Assembly (NCBI GenBank): GCA_944739405.2
Contig: OX123190.2
Span: 61,771,805 to 61,835,804, forward strand
DNA: 64,000 nucleotides
Direction: 5' to 3'
DNA from: Euclidia mi
Lineage: Eukaryota; Arthropoda; Insecta; Lepidoptera; Erebidae
The position numbers and the translations under genes are program-made. Shown here piece by piece: positions 43,390-56,334 of this stretch. The notes beneath the pieces are model-generated. The model saw only the letters and a list, made by a program, of their open reading frames with translations. It made no database searches and had not been told where the DNA came from. The first letter of the stretch is position 1, and each line of letters opens with the position of its first letter.

Positions 43390-44980
43390 CACACATCAAC
43401 AAAGTCTAGGGATATTTTATATTTCATCAAATATCTAAAAATCTATGAAGAATTTTCTGATACAGTAAATAGAAGAATCATAGATTATTTTAAGGTCTTT
43501 AATAAAAATAAAAAACATTTCGTGTTTTTTTTTGTTTTAAATAAAAAAATTATTTTTTTTAATCATCATGGAAAATTAGTATGATAACAACAAACATTTC
43601 TTCTTAAAAAACTATTAATTTTAATAAAAATGGAAAAAATCTTGTAAAATCTAATCATTAATAATCAGTGTTGCCACCTCTTACATTGATTACACATCGA
43701 CATCGATTGTTAATACTTAAAATTAAATTGTCAATGTCTTGCTGCGGTATGAGGTCCCATGTCCTTTGCAAGTGTTCGTAAAGTTGTTGTTCAGTTGTCA
43801 AATTTGGTGGAAAATCTCTCAAAGCTTTTCGTTGTAACATGTCCCAGGCATGCTCGATAGGATTTAAGTCGGGCGACTGTGCAGGCCAATCCAAAACTTG
43901 AATATCGTGCTCTCGGAGAGCGGTCGATACCAGCCGCGCCGTATGGCAAGGAGCATTATCGTGCATGAGTAGAAATTCATGGCCTATTTGAGTTCTGTGT
44001 GGGACAATAACGGGCTCTACTACCTCCTCGTGGTATTTTTGTGCAGTCATGCTGCCTTGGATCCAAACGAGTTGGGTTCGTCCGCCAAGACGAATTCCTG
44101 CCCACACCATGATTGTCCCGCCTTGGTATGGGTGGACCTCCTGAGGGTGCCGTAGACGGCTAACTCTCCCTGGAGCTCTCCAAACGCGTGTTCTTCGTGA
44201 ATCCGGGTGAAACCCAAACCGGGACTCATCGGTGAACAGCACCAAAGACCATTGTTCGTCACTCCATGGTAAATGCTCCCGAGCCCACGAAAGCCGCCGA
44301 CCGCGATTGCCACGTCGCAATGCTGGAACACGCAATGGTCTTCGAGCATGAAGATCAACTTCATGTAACCTTCTTCGCACGGTTTGGTCGCTTACCAGCA
44401 GCTGGTGGTCCTCCTGGAGCCTTTGCACTAGTTGCAGCGCTGTGATATTGGGTTGTCTTCTGGCGGTCATTTGGAGAAATCGATCCTGTCTCTGCGTAGT
44501 AACACGATATCTACCTGTGTGCTGTTCGGCCACATCTCCAGTACTGCGATAACGTGACCACAACCTTGATATCACATTTTGACTGGTATGTAGGGCCTCA
44601 GCAACGACGCGTTGAATTGCACCATTTTCTAACATGCCCACGGCTCGTAACATTTCATCTCGACTCAAATGACGACGTGACATGAATTTTAAAGTTCGTA
44701 CGTCACGTTAAATTAAAAAAGAAAAACAATTAAAAACCCTTTTCATTAATAATTATAATAAAACAGTTTTAACTTTCTTTAATGTAACGAATTACTAGCA
44801 AATTTGCCGCCATATTTTGTTTATTATTTTGTTTTTTTTCTTTCCATGTTCAAATTTTGAAAATAGAATAAAAGAGGTTTTAATCTGTATATAAACTTTT
44901 TGTGGAAACTAACAAGGTTCTAAACTATAAACTCGTAAATAATTTAGGATTAAGATCTCCCTAGACTTTGTTGATGTGTG
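43390..44980 (-). mobile_element. Tc1-type DNA transposon, copy 2, complete
   Basis: 1,591 bp, with inverted terminal repeats of about 25 bp starting CACACATCAACAAAGTCTAG at both ends (43390 and 44980) and TA on each side (43388-43389 and 44981-44982). It contains a single open 341-codon transposase on the minus strand. Its right 1,121 bp differ from the copy at 1-1121 at three positions, so both are young. Confidence 0.96.
43658..44683 (-). CDS. Tc1-family transposase (DD34E)
   Basis: A 341-residue transposase for cut-and-paste movement at TA sites. The N-terminal helix-turn-helix domain covers about residues 8-48 (LSRDEML ... VISRLWSRY), with GRYR at 57-60, in the place of the GRPR hook. 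A second DNA-binding part covers about 70-120. The catalytic triad is Asp152 (FTDESRF), Asp242 (HDNAPCHTA) and Glu277 (SPDLNPIEHAW); 34 residues separate the last two, the DD34E pattern of the Tc1 family. Length is normal for Tc1 transposases. The ATG at 44683 is the first in frame and gives the expected N-terminus. No stop or frameshift is present. It is alone between terminal repeats, and the promoter presumably lies in the ~300 bp between 44684 and 44980. Confidence 0.95.
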   Translation of the reverse strand: MSRRHLSRDEMLRAVGMLENGAIQRVVAEALHTSQNVISRLWSRYRSTGDVAEQHTGRYRVTTQRQDRFLQMTARRQPNITALQLVQRLQEDHQLLVSDQTVRRRLHEVDLHARRPLRVPALRRGNRGRRLSWAREHLPWSDEQWSLVLFTDESRFGFHPDSRRTRVWRAPGRVSRLRHPQEVHPYQGGTIMVWAGIRLGGRTQLVWIQGSMTAQKYHEEVVEPVIVPHRTQIGHEFLLMHDNAPCHTARLVSTALREHDIQVLDWPAQSPDLNPIEHAWDMLQRKALRDFPPNLTTEQQLYEHLQRTWDLIPQQDIDNLILSINNRCRCVINVRGGNTDY

Positions 44981-44982
44981 TA

Positions 44983-46826
44983 TGTATAAGATATCATGTT
45001 GGGAGCAGCTTCCATCCGCAAGGTGTTATGCATTGCCAACAGGTACTTAATTGTATTATCATGGTATATAACGCGTACTAATAGTATATGCTAATAATCA
45101 GTATCGCTCTAAAACTCTTTCGAAGAACATTCAACTGAATGTGATGCTTAATACAATTTTGATACCTATATCTCAAGAAAGAGCGAACAAGAATTCGAAT
45201 ACCATGTACAAAGCGTTGTTTCAGCTAGCAGAAAATACTTTCTGACAATATAACAAAACAAAAGTAAAATCGCTTTAATACTTTAACACCATTCAACATT
45301 CCGTATTTAGCAGGTACTCCTAGCAAATACAACAGTATTAACCGGGAAACCCGCACTTTTCCTTACATAAAATATGTACAAACGCCAGTAAAAATTGACT
45401 TTATATACTAATGTAGACGAAGTGACCTAACCACTGACTGTGTAACAAATCTGGTATTCACGGCAGTGGGTGCATAATAAATTGCATTGGAAATGGTAAT
45501 AGAACCTTCTGAAGCGGACTCTTTCGAGTTTTGGAACTGCCTGCGTAAGGAAACACGTCGGCTTTACATCTTGCCTTACGTAATAGTCTACTCGATCTAT
45601 TGAAATAGTTGGTACCACCTATATATTCCTTCTTTTGTGACAGTAGCCCACTTAGGATCTCTAGACTTAGAATTTCTGAGTAAGACACTTGACAAATATT
45701 CAAAAAGGCATGAAGAATGCTCAGACTAAAATAGATCGTACAAAACTATAAAAAAAATCTGGTAACAAAAACCGAAATAATTTTAAGTGCATAAAAATAT
45801 AAATTTTCGGGTTGAATTTGGAGATTATTCCAACGCCATCAAGTAGGTATACTTCCAAGACAAATCTACATAATATATGTCGAAGTATTCCAAAGAAATG
45901 TCTGCAAATATAGTGCATTACCATATTAGTTCTTCTAAGTAAAAAAATTGGTTGCCATGTCATACTGTTTTAATTAGCTTCATTTATTGTCTAGTGGAAG
46001 CATTCCTCCACACATTTTTAAAATATATTCTTTGAAGCATCACTAATGAATTGAATAAAATGTACTTTTGGCAATGAATCATTGCCCGTTTTAACAAAAC
46101 GTTACCAATCAACGCTGTTTCTTAATTGATAAAAAATATATATTTACATACGCTCATCGCATCCGACTAAAATAGCATATTTTTAAATTGTTTGGTAACA
46201 TTCGCAGTAAGAAAATTCGAGGAGTATTACCGCAAAATGTATTTTTCAGTCTGTGTGTTAACATTATTTTGTTTTACTGCATGTATTTGACCTACAAGGT
46301 CGTTTGATGACATTGGTTGCAAGTTGCATAGCTTTGATGTCTGCGACAGTATGCGAAGACCACTATCCAAATGTTAGTGAAATCAGATTAAAATAAAGTA
46401 GTATCGTCATATGAATAATCGATGTAATACATGTTTAAATGCTGTGAAAATAACATAGGCATGTCAGGATATTTCTTTCCTGGTTCCTAATATTGTGTGA
46501 ACAGTCAACTAAAAGATTCTCTACATACTTCAAATATGTTGCTAAAAATCATTTATGTATTAAAACTTTCCGATTATTATTATTAAATTATACATTTATT
46601 CAGGATTCAGGTAATTTTTATCAGGATTCAGGATTTTCAGTGAGATTAATAGGGTAATAGAAATAATTTAAAATGGATACCTGACCAATGAACGTTGCAA
46701 GTCTAGCATGCGCGCTATTATTAACTTACGCGTACATTTATTCAAGTGTGTGTTTATTTATCTAGAGTAACGAGGACATTAATTTTAAGAAAATGTGAAA
46801 ACTACGTGTCTGAATGATCCGTCTGA
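44983..46826. other. No gene seen
   Basis: AT-rich; only chance open frames. No recognised repeat. Confidence 0.35.
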
Positions 46827-46954
46827 TTGGAATTAAACTACTGCTTACGGATTTTATCGCGTTATATTCGTTTCTAGATCATTCGGTTTAAATTTTATAA
46901 CTCAGTGAAACCAATATAATGCGATAAAATCCGTAAACTGTAGCTCAATTCCAA
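46827..46954. mobile_element. Fold-back MITE-like element
   Basis: About 128 bp. The left arm starts TTGGAATTAAACTACTGCTT and continues ACGGATTTTATCGCGTTATA. The right arm, read inward, is TTGGAATTGAGCTACAGTTT then ACGGATTTTATCGCATTATA. Arms of about 45 bp match at roughly 85%, with a ~38-bp spacer. It has no coding sequence. A target duplication is not evident. Confidence 0.75.
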
Positions 46955-49256
46955 TGTGTCAACATTCGCGTAAATCAAAGAAGATATTAGATCTATCCGT
47001 ATTTAACCTTAAACATAAACCCAAACTGCACATTAAGAAATTATACCAAAGCGTAGTAAACATACTAAACAGTTCAAATTCTGCCTGTTTGTGTAAACAA
47101 GGAAATTCAGCTCAACTATTAATTAGCTTGCTGTGAGCAGCGTTTAGTTGGCTATTGTGGCATCGTAGCGGGCCGAGAGCATCTCTAGAACAATTATTAG
47201 TTGTAAACTGAGGAACTGCACTTGTGGCTTCTAGCGGTAACCGTGCTTATATATCTATAGCTTTGATATACCAGTGGGTGGAGTATTTGACATTAGGAAA
47301 TTTAGCGTTTATTCGTTGAGTTTTTTCGATGGATGAAAACGAACTAAGCAATTACGTCAACATCTTCACCGTGTGTTGCCAATAATTGACCGTCGATCCT
47401 CCTATTGACTATTATGCTTAGATTCCTTTCACAGATAAAGGATAAAAAAATGCAGTTACATTTAAGATAACGGAATCTTTTCGTACTATTAAGACCGTAA
47501 CAAGTATATTCAGTCCATAAATATAACTTTAAGCTATCAAAAGACTCGTACTGAAGCTTTGAATACTCATATTTATGAATGTATTCAAAATTCAGTATTC
47601 GCCACCCTCGCCTCACCTCTGCCGAGCAAAAATTAACATCAGAGTCAGTGAAAATAACTTACAAAACGTTGAACAGGCTGTTATTATGTAAATTTCAAGT
47701 TAGCTTCGATTAAGTTATTTACGTGAATTATACACTTTATGGCAGAGGTAATTCCCCCTTTTATTAATGGAGTTTTACCGCGATATTGGTGTTTAAGGAA
47801 TGAATGCTTGCCAGGATTATTTCTTTACGTTTTAACTTCGAGCACATTAAAATTAATCGGCCATTAGCATTTTGAGTTTGGCTAGGCTATTTTAATTTGA
47901 ATGGATGCAAAGTTAGAATACTACGCATATTAAAATAGTGACGAACGATGATGAAAAGAATTTGTAATAATAGATAACTTTAGAGGATGACAGTATTGTT
48001 TCTTTGCCAATACGCAAGAATAGCTAATCGTAGCTTTATGGGAAAACTGTATAATAAGCAATGTACATCACGTTCTGATGGAATGTGTCCGAAACGTGCT
48101 ATGAAAGATACAAATATTTGCAGGTAGAGTATGTCAAATTGTAGATGTAACAGTATATTGGCTAGTGGAGTAGGTAGGTCTACATATTATTCTAAGCCAC
48201 ATACTAATTTGGTCTGTGATGTAGAATATTACCAAGGACACTGTACAATAACATATAGAGTCAGCTACATACTTATGTATATTTACTAATTAAACTAATT
48301 AGTATCCTCAATATCTGGTATTATTTTTGGTCATATTTTATTAATCTCTTATAAAAGCTTGTTTAAATGTTACCTAACCTGCCCATAAGCAGTAATGCAA
48401 TATAACTAGATAAGCTTATTTTCTGAGTCAACTCTCTAAATTAAAATAAATTCCAATACAAGGTAAATATTCTACACTATTACTAGTAGCCATAAACCTC
48501 AGGAATGAAGTTGGTTCACGTTATTTTAATATTATCGTCCGCGTGAGAGAACTTTCTGGAGTATTCGCCAAGGAATTCCATTAAGTCGCCGTCGGACAAT
48601 AATGCAAGTTAATTGACTACTCACTGAAAGAATGAGTGCTTCATAAAAATATGCATTTATTAAAATATAAACTTTTTTTGCTTATGAGGTATAACAGATT
48701 GCTTTGAAAAGGTTGACTGACTGACTGACTCAAAAAAGTATTTAATTATGAACATATTTAATACGCTTGTATATATTACTTTTATTATTTACTTTTGTAT
48801 AAATTACCTGAGTAAAATAATCGAATGTGCTATAGTTATGCTATATTTCAACAGTCTGAGGGGCGAACGAAAAATCAGTACTTCATTCATTTATTTCGTA
48901 GTAACCGTCTTAACATCATCTAAGTTGCGTTACTGATTTCGATTTGGTACCTTTTTTCTTCAGATAGACTGTCTTCTGACCTCGTCAACCCTGGAGAGAC
49001 TGACTCTCCGTAGTGACAGGGACTCACGCCTTTAAGCGTTTTGCGAAGCACGGTACAATACCGAACAAGTACTAAATGTGTTACCAGATTTAGTCCTAAA
49101 TTTGTAATTTTCAAGAAAAGAATCAGAATATTTTCAAAAGGTAGTTACAATTTGATATAGTACTATTATTATGTTCGAACAAATTTTAGCGATAGAACCT
49201 TGACATTTTTCTTTTGTCTACGCATTTTAGCTATACTTTGAACTGGTTTAAGTTCA
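46955..49256. other. No gene seen
   Basis: AT-rich anonymous sequence. A GC-richer patch at about 48960-49060 (GACTGACTCTCCGTAGTGAC) was not recognised. Confidence 0.35.
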
Positions 49257-51067
49257 TCCTACTAATATTATAAATGTGAAAGTTTGTGAAGATGGATGGA
49301 TGGATGGATGGATGGATGTTTGTTATTCTTTCACGCAAAAACTACTGAACGGATTTGGATGAAACTTTACAATAATATAGTTCATACATCAGAATAACAT
49401 ATAGGCTACAATTTATAAAGATTTTGTATAATGTTGCCATAATATAAGGAAAAGTATAAACTAATTCGGCAAACATCCTGAGCTCTGAAAGCTATTAATT
49501 GGAATTTTACCCCCTTCCTGATGACAGATTGATCTGATATTTGGCATACACTCATATTTTCATTAAGATAAAAGATAATATTTAAATGATTGTAATTTCA
49601 AGATGGCCGCCGATACAAAATGGCGGATCATATTATATTACTTCACAACAACCTCAATATGGGTATCGAATAAAAAGGCTTGATTGGTAGAATAGAGCTC
49701 ACTATGAAAAATCCAAGATGGCCGCCGCCACAAAATGGCGGATTACCTATTTTCCACAAATACCTCAATATGGATTCGTAGAATAGAGCTCACTATGAAA
49801 AATCCAAGATGGCTGTCGCCGCAAAATGGCGTATTACGTATTTTTCACAAATACCTCAATATGGGTATCGAATGAAGGGGCTTGATTGGTAGAATAGGGT
49901 TCACTATGAAACATCCAAGATGGCTGCCGCCACAAAATGGCGGATTACATATTTTCCACAAATACTTCAATATGGGCATCAAATTAAAGGGCTTGATTGA
50001 TAGAATAGAACTTACTATGAAAAATCCAAGATGGCCGCCGCCACAAAATAGCGGATTACCTATTTTCCACAAATACCTCAATTTGGATATCAAATTAAAG
50101 GGCTTGATTAGTAGACTAGAGCTCACTATGAAAAATCCAAGGTGGCCGCCGCCACAAAATGGCGGCTTACCTATTTTCCACAAATACGGGTATCGAATGA
50201 CAGGGCTTGATTGGTAGAAAAGGGCTCACTATGAAAATAGAATGAGAAGTATCAACTAACAACAAAACTAAAAACTTGAAAATAAAATTAACTAAAAAAA
50301 ATATTTTGGGCGTAGCGTATCCAGAGTAAACATTACGATAGAAATTTCACTTGCCCAATGATTTTATATTTGTCTGATCAATACCCTAGATTGATGAGAA
50401 GATTGGTGCGATCTGGTAGCTAGAACTTACCGAATTACTTTCTAACTTTTAGTACATAATCTAACTACTTGCATAATTTTTTATTGTAATAAAACAGTAT
50501 AACATCAAAAAAATATATATATGTTTTTTACAATGCTCATTCTAGAGTAGTTATCAAATTGTTTTCAAAATTGATAGATTTCTTACCTTCAGTATTTAAT
50601 GTAGATTAACTTTGTCTTTTACAGTAAGTAGTTTCGACGAATAGTTAAAAGTTATCACCATATAATTCTGACCTAAGCGCAGCGTCATTAAAAGCGCTTT
50701 CTATGAGTTAGTACTCTTAAGCACAGCGAGGCGGAGGGACGGTCTGATTGTCTGATATGTACTTTGTGGTACCTAATGCTTTCAGATTTTATTTTTGCTG
50801 CTGTTATATTTAGTAGGTATATAAGCTCTTCATAACTTCAAAAATACAGGTACTTACATACTAATCTTTACCTGAAGTTCAACAATTATGAAAACAAAAA
50901 TAATTTTTCAGTATTATCTGTTTATATGTACCTATGCTATACGGCTAATCTACAGAGCCGTTTGTGATGAAATTTGACATGGATACTGGATAATCTGAAA
51001 CCCGGGGAAGTACATAGGCCACTCTTTATTAAAATATAATGCTGGCGAAGCCGCGGGCGAAAGCTAG
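49257..51067 (+). mobile_element. Helitron-like non-autonomous element
   Basis: Starts TCCTACTAATATTATAAATG at 49257 and ends GCCGCGGGCGAAAGCTAG at 51067. The base before is A and the base after is T, matching the Helitron rule of TC...CTAG ends inserted between A and T. A short GC-rich palindrome (CCGCGG) precedes the CTAG. Near the left end a (GGAT)n run at 49290-49318 is followed by TGTTTGTTATTCTTTCACGC. The interior carries the 111-bp tandem repeat (49600-50235). There is no transposase. The class is inferred from the ends only. Confidence 0.6.
49600..50235 (+). repeat. Minisatellite, ~111-bp unit, about 5.5 copies
   Basis: The unit contains AAATCCAAGATGGCCGCCGC, CACAAAATGGCGGATTACCT and TATTTTCCACAAATACCTCA, then AATATGGGTATCGAAT and the TTGATTGGTAGAATAG block. 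The CCTCA anchor recurs at about 49652, 49763, 49853, 49965, 50076 and 50187. Spacing is 111 or 112 except one 90-base unit with an internal deletion. Repetitive open frames on both strands (49845-50183 and 49882-50217) are artefacts of the array. Confidence 0.92.
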
Positions 51068-53454
51068 TAATTTTATAAATGCTTAATTATATGACGGAAT
51101 GTTTTAAACATTAACAAGCAAACTAAAGCTATTGCTCAATTAAAACCTATCAAAATGCTTTTACAAATCACGTCAGCGTTTTCACGAGTGTGTTGCGGTC
51201 GGTTTCCATCGAATTATATAGCCTGGCTATATTCCAGCGATTTTATAAATTAAATGCGTTGCAATCCAACCACCGGCGATCCCACATACCTATTAAGTGT
51301 TTCGAAACCTCTGGAGACTTACGAGAACTGACCTTCTGACTGCTGAAGGTATTAATACAGCTCACATTGTAGGTAAACTCTGTAGGGTTATATTTTTGAA
51401 TGAGTTGAATCTCGTTACAGAGGAGAGTTTATGGTAACCGGTTAAGCTAAATAATATACACACACTTGTACATATCGTTAATTTACACGAATTTTATGGA
51501 AACAACTTGGAGGCGGAAATAATATTTTAGTTTGTAAGTGAATTTTGAATCTGATGGCCAACTCTCATAATTATATTTGTAAAAAGTGCTATTTCGATCT
51601 TGTCTCGGTAATATAAATAGTTTTATTAATAAATTATCTGATACTTGAAAGATATCGCAACTAGATCGTAAATTGAACAAAGTTTCAAACTATGTGCTAA
51701 TGTCGTTCTCTATATTATGTCAAATTAGAATATAATGACAATAAGTGTGGCAGAATACCAATCGTGGTACTATTCAAATTTAAATCGTATTTCATTCAAA
51801 ACACAGTGTGTCAGTCAATATACGAAAACTGGCTATTTTGATATAGCTGAAGCAATAATTTCATACCATTTTCAAACCCTAACATGAATCAAGATTCGAG
51901 ATCGTAAGTCGCGATTGTGTTGTAAGCAAGTAATGTTTAATTTTATAATAAAATAGCAATTGTGTTTTTACTTTAGTCCAAAGAACTACATTTACTTGAT
52001 TGATTTCTATCTATTTAAAACATTAATAAGAATATTGACGAAATACTCTAAGTAATTTAATTAGATACAATATCTTTGCGTATTGCCGACTGGTACTTAA
52101 TGAGCTTAACTTTACTTAAAATAGAGCCTTCCAAATTTATAAACAATGTCCAATAAAATCGAGTATCAGAGAACAAACTCAATTTCGAACAGTCATAGAA
52201 TAAATGACGATCATAAATTGTTTGGGAAGTTTCTTTAAGACCAAAATTAAGTAATTGGTTTGTGCCTTAACAAAATAAACCGGGTTAACTCTAGGTTAAT
52301 TAAGGCTCACTCGTATCCCCAAAGGTATCTCCGTCCCTTTCTTCGCTTAATTAATGATATTTTTAGAGTTTTCTATAGAAGATAAAGAAAGGTTATGTGT
52401 GGCGCACTTGCTGATTTGCTGTGTTACTTGCTTTTTTATAAACTTGTTACTTTAAAACAATACTTACGAGGATGCTTCGGAATGTCTTTAAGTTTTTAAT
52501 CCATAGTTGCGATCGAATTTGTTAAAGCAACGCCTTAAAAACATGGAAAACACTCGTGTGTGTGGAAAACTTATGTGTGCATAAACTAAATGATACCATC
52601 ATAATTTTATTATAAAAAATAATCTCGCATGAGCTACATATTACTCATAAACTTCTGCACGTGTAACTCATATTTTTAAGATGCATTATGTTAAGACTAA
52701 TTGACTGCATACTTTTATCTCGGTAACCATCTAAACTATTTTGTATTTCATAACTTTGAAATTCCTGTGGGTTGATGTTTTTAAAATCGATCGAGAGTCG
52801 TACCAGGGGACTCATTTGCAGCGTTGCTTTAGCCGACCGCATGTAGCAGAGTTCTACATCGACGCTCAGTAGCTAGGCTATAATGTAATGTATTTGGCTC
52901 GTACGCCGTGGAATGCAATCCTTGATTTTAATGATCGGTTAGATTTTTGTTCGTTTATCAATATAAAGTTGACATTATACGCTCGAAGTAAATATTTGCG
53001 TGAGTGTGTGTGTGTGTGTATCGTTGTAGTTCAAGGGTAGTATTTAACTCTTCCTCAATTTATCTTTGATTTTAACAAAATATATACCTTTGTTCCACCA
53101 AAAATACAAATTGTGCTCCGAAATATACTCACTAAAATATTTCATAACGAACACCTGTTTACTGTCCCTTGCAAATCTCTAATAATAAAATAATACTTTC
53201 AATTAAAGAAGCATTTCATATTTTAGTTTCAACAACAAAATAATTTAATAAGCTTTTTTGACGGAGCCTCGAATTAAATCGAGTAAAAATTATCTCTTAT
53301 CGACTCATTATGATGTTAAGACGCAAATCAGGAGTAGTCTATGTCCAGCGGTGAACAACGAATTGTAGTTATGATTTCGAACGAGCACAGAACACGGCCG
53401 AGCCGTATTCCTATTGGTTCTGAGTGTTCAATTTCTTTTTATTTTGTGGAATAG
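51068..53454. other. No gene seen
   Basis: AT-rich sequence, with a short (GT)n run at about 53000-53018. No recognised gene or named repeat. Confidence 0.35.
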
Positions 53455-55470
53455 GGGGCAGACGAGCAGACGGATCGCCTGATGTTAAACGATTACTGCC
53501 GCCCATGGACACCCGCAACACCAGAGGAGTCACAAGTGCGATGCCGGCCTTTTAAAAAGGAATACGCTCTTTTCTTGAAGGTTTGAAGGTCGTATTGGTT
53601 CGAAAAAACCGCAGGTGACAGATCATTCCACAGTTTAGAGGTGCGAGGCAGAAAGTTTCTAGAGAAACGCACCGTTGTGGATTGCCAACCATCTAAATTA
53701 TGGGGATGGAAATGTTGTCGCGTAGAACGATGGCGGAAAGAGGCGGCAAGGATTAATCTGAACAATTCCTCGGAGCACTCCCCATAGTAGAAGCGATAAA
53801 AGATGCATAGCGAGGCTACATCCCTACGCAGTGCCAAGGGGTCTAACCGATTGCAAATATCTTGGCAGTCGACAATTCGAGCGGCTCTCCGTTGGATGCG
53901 GTCCAGAGGGAGAAGCTGGTACTGGGGTGCCCCTGCCCAAAGATGAGAACAGTATTCCATATGCGGCCGGACCTGCGCCTTATAAAGGAGCAAGCGGTGG
54001 GCCGGAGTGAAATACCGTCTCGATCTATTTAGCACGCTAACTTAGCCTTAACCTCTAAGTGACCGCGGAACTGGACTTCGCTCGATATGTCGACACCAAG
54101 TATTCCAATACTGGAGGAGGCAGTTAAGGGGGTGCTCTCAAAACGAAGACATACGACCATCGGCAGTTTTTTTGCGGTGAACACGCAGAGTTGTGTCTTT
54201 GTGGGGTTAAATTGGACCAAATTAAGTCTTCCCCAATCTGAGACCATCTCCAAGGAGGTCTCAATTTCAGACACAAGTTTATTTCGGCTCTCGAGGACTT
54301 TTTCCCGAGAAATGTTGGCGTGGACGGTATATAAAGCATCGCCTGTGCTGTCATCTGCATAACAATGAATGCCGCTATCTAGCAACATATCATTGATATG
54401 CAGGAGGAACAGAGTAGGCGATAGCACGCAGCCTTGAGGGACACCAGCATTTACAGACAAGGCGTCAGAGCATTCACCGTCAACTACGACCTCTATGTTT
54501 CTGTCTGTAAGAAAGCTGGTGACCCATTCGTATAATTTCTCGGGCAGCCCATAGGAAGGGAGCTTCGAAAGAAGCGCTTTGTGCCAGACCCGATCGAAGG
54601 CCTTCGCTATGTCCAAACTGACCGCCAAAGGGGAGACAAAGGGGGAGGCCCTTTGTCTCGATCGCCTGTGCCCTACGATGTGTCAGGTATACTAGAAGAT
54701 CACCAGCCGAACGACCCTTACGAAAGCCGTATTGCTGGTCACTAAGCAGCTGATTATTCTCTAGAAATCGAAGGAGCTGGCAGTTAATAATGAACTCCAT
54801 TATCTTCGAGAAGAGGGAGGTTATGGATATCGGTCTGTAGTTGGACGGGTTAGAGCGATCGCCTTTTTTAGGGATCGGGTGGACCAATGCTGTCTTCCAC
54901 GATGTTGGGACTACGCCAAAAGAGTAAGAGAGACGAAAAAGGCGTGTCAAAACTGGTGCCAACTCTGGAGCGCAGATCTTCAACACAATACGGGGAATTC
55001 CCTCAGGCCCACTCGACTTATGGATATCGAAGGACAGAAGTGCCATACGGACTGCGCGTTGGTGGAACCGAATATCCGGCATACAGCCCTTCAACAGCGG
55101 TATAGTAGGCGGTTCCTGTCCCCCGTCATCCCCGTCATCCAAGGTCGAGTTGGACGCAAAGAGTTTGCCCAGAAGATCGGCTTTCCGCTTTGCGTCGTGG
55201 GCCAAGGAGTCACTTCCCATGTGTAGCGGTGGAAAGGATGGCTTACAGAAGTTCCCTTCGATAGCTTTGGCAAGAGACCAGAATGCACGAGTTCCCGAAG
55301 GAAGGCGCTCAAGCCTCTCGCCAATTCTACCAATGTGCTTCGACTTCGCACTAGCAATGTCTCTTTTGAAGGACCTGGAGGAAAAGTTATACTCCTTTTT
55401 TAATGCGCTGGTATTTTCACCATGAGACAAGTCATGTAACCTCTTTAAGAACGTCATTGGCAATAGTATG
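53455..55470 (-). mobile_element. Jockey-type LINE, 5' truncated
   Basis: A minus-strand insertion. Its 3' UTR (53455-53520) reads, on the minus strand, TGTCCATGGGCGGCAGTAAT then CAGGCGATCCGTCTGCTCGT. Upstream is the RT C-terminal domain, palm and fingers. Similarity ends near 55470, in the linker after the endonuclease, so the 5' part of ORF2 and all of ORF1 are missing. Confidence 0.87.
53493..55463 (-). pseudogene. Jockey-type LINE ORF2, RT part with two frameshifts
   Basis: Reverse transcriptase fragment, read in three frames. Frame one (55463-54640) has the linker and fingers: FWSLAKAIEGNF, SSGPEGIPRIVLK, LVHPIPKKGDRSNPSNYRPI and QQYGFRKGRSAGD. A frameshift near 54635 moves to frame two (54628-54029): VSLDIAKAFDRVWHKALL, NAGVPQGCVLSPTLFLLHIN and CYADDSTGD, with the catalytic Asp pair. 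A one-base deletion near 54035 moves to frame three (54035-53493): LNRSRRYFTPAHRLLLYKAQ, YCSHLWAGAPQYQLLPLDRI and FLPRTSKLWNDL. The motifs are intact but the two frameshifts make it inactive. It is GC-richer than its surroundings, as is usual for this family. Confidence 0.9.
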
Positions 55471-56200
55471 CAATCATATAGTAGCCGGGCAAAGTGCGGT
55501 CGGGTGACAGCTCGCTACGGTGCGCCGAAGACGATGTGTCGCTCGCTACGAAAGGTATTGCATAAAAACACCCACATAGAAATCAGTTTCGCGGCATACC
55601 TCGAGTGCAGTTGCGATCTGCGGTCGGCTACGAACTCATACCTTTAAACACCTTTTGCTGGTTTGTATTGTGTTCATTACTTTGTCGAGTACATTTTACC
55701 TACGTTCAGATGATTTCAACATTTCAAATACAAACTTCCTATAAAAGAATATTATAATTCAGTATGCTATTATATTGATCCCAACTTTAATCATTTTACT
55801 TCGATGTGTGGGCAGTTCACTCTCGGTATTCCCAAAAGTCTTATTCCTGCACGATTGTCTAAATTATAGATAGGGTAAGAATATAAATATATAGTAGAAA
55901 AGATCAACTATTCACGTGTATTCTTTCTTTATCTCACCGTCGCGTTGCCGCGTCGTATACATAAAGAAATGTTACAGGTTGAATAAAATCCCCCGCATAT
56001 TTTTTTCCAATCCTTATGTTTTTGGAAGAGAACTCCTGCATTACAAATGATCTTAGTGCTTTACAAACATGCAATTACCGCTCACAAATATCACGCAGAC
56101 TCAAAACAACTATATGTAAATGACACAAACTGTATTTTTGTGTGGAATTGGAACCACAAAGACGACGACAAAGTTCTAAACAGCGAAGCGACTGCTTAAA
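55471..56200. other. No gene seen
   Basis: A GC-rich patch at 55490-55640 (GTGCGGTCGGGTGACAGCTC) of unknown nature, then AT-rich sequence. No supported feature. Confidence 0.35.
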
Positions 56201-56212
56201 CTACAATGCCAT

Positions 56213-56322
56213 CATCATCATATCTGCCGATATACGTTCATTGCTGGACATAGGTCTCCCCCAAGGCTCTCTAGATAAACCGATCTTGAACCTATCATAA
56301 GCATCCGCAACCGCGATCTCAA
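56213..56322 (-). mobile_element. Truncated (CAT)n-ended SINE with 12-bp target duplication
   Basis: Begins CATCATCATATCTGCCG and contains TTGCTGGACATAGGTCTCCC, a very common minus-strand SINE block in moths (from memory). CTACAATGCCAT (56201-56212) and CTATAATGCCAT (56323-56334) flank it, a 12-bp duplication with one mismatch. No pol III boxes remain, so it is 5' truncated. Confidence 0.6.
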
Positions 56323-56334
56323 CTATAATGCCAT

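Noticed and set aside
49600..50235. CRISPR-like array or repetitive protein gene
   Set aside because: The units are about 111 bp and directly adjacent without unique spacers, in an insect-like genome; the open frames on both strands are products of the period.
54087..55425. Plus-strand open frames inside the Jockey-type LINE
   Set aside because: They are antisense shadows of the GC-rich RT coding sequence; all RT motifs are on the minus strand.
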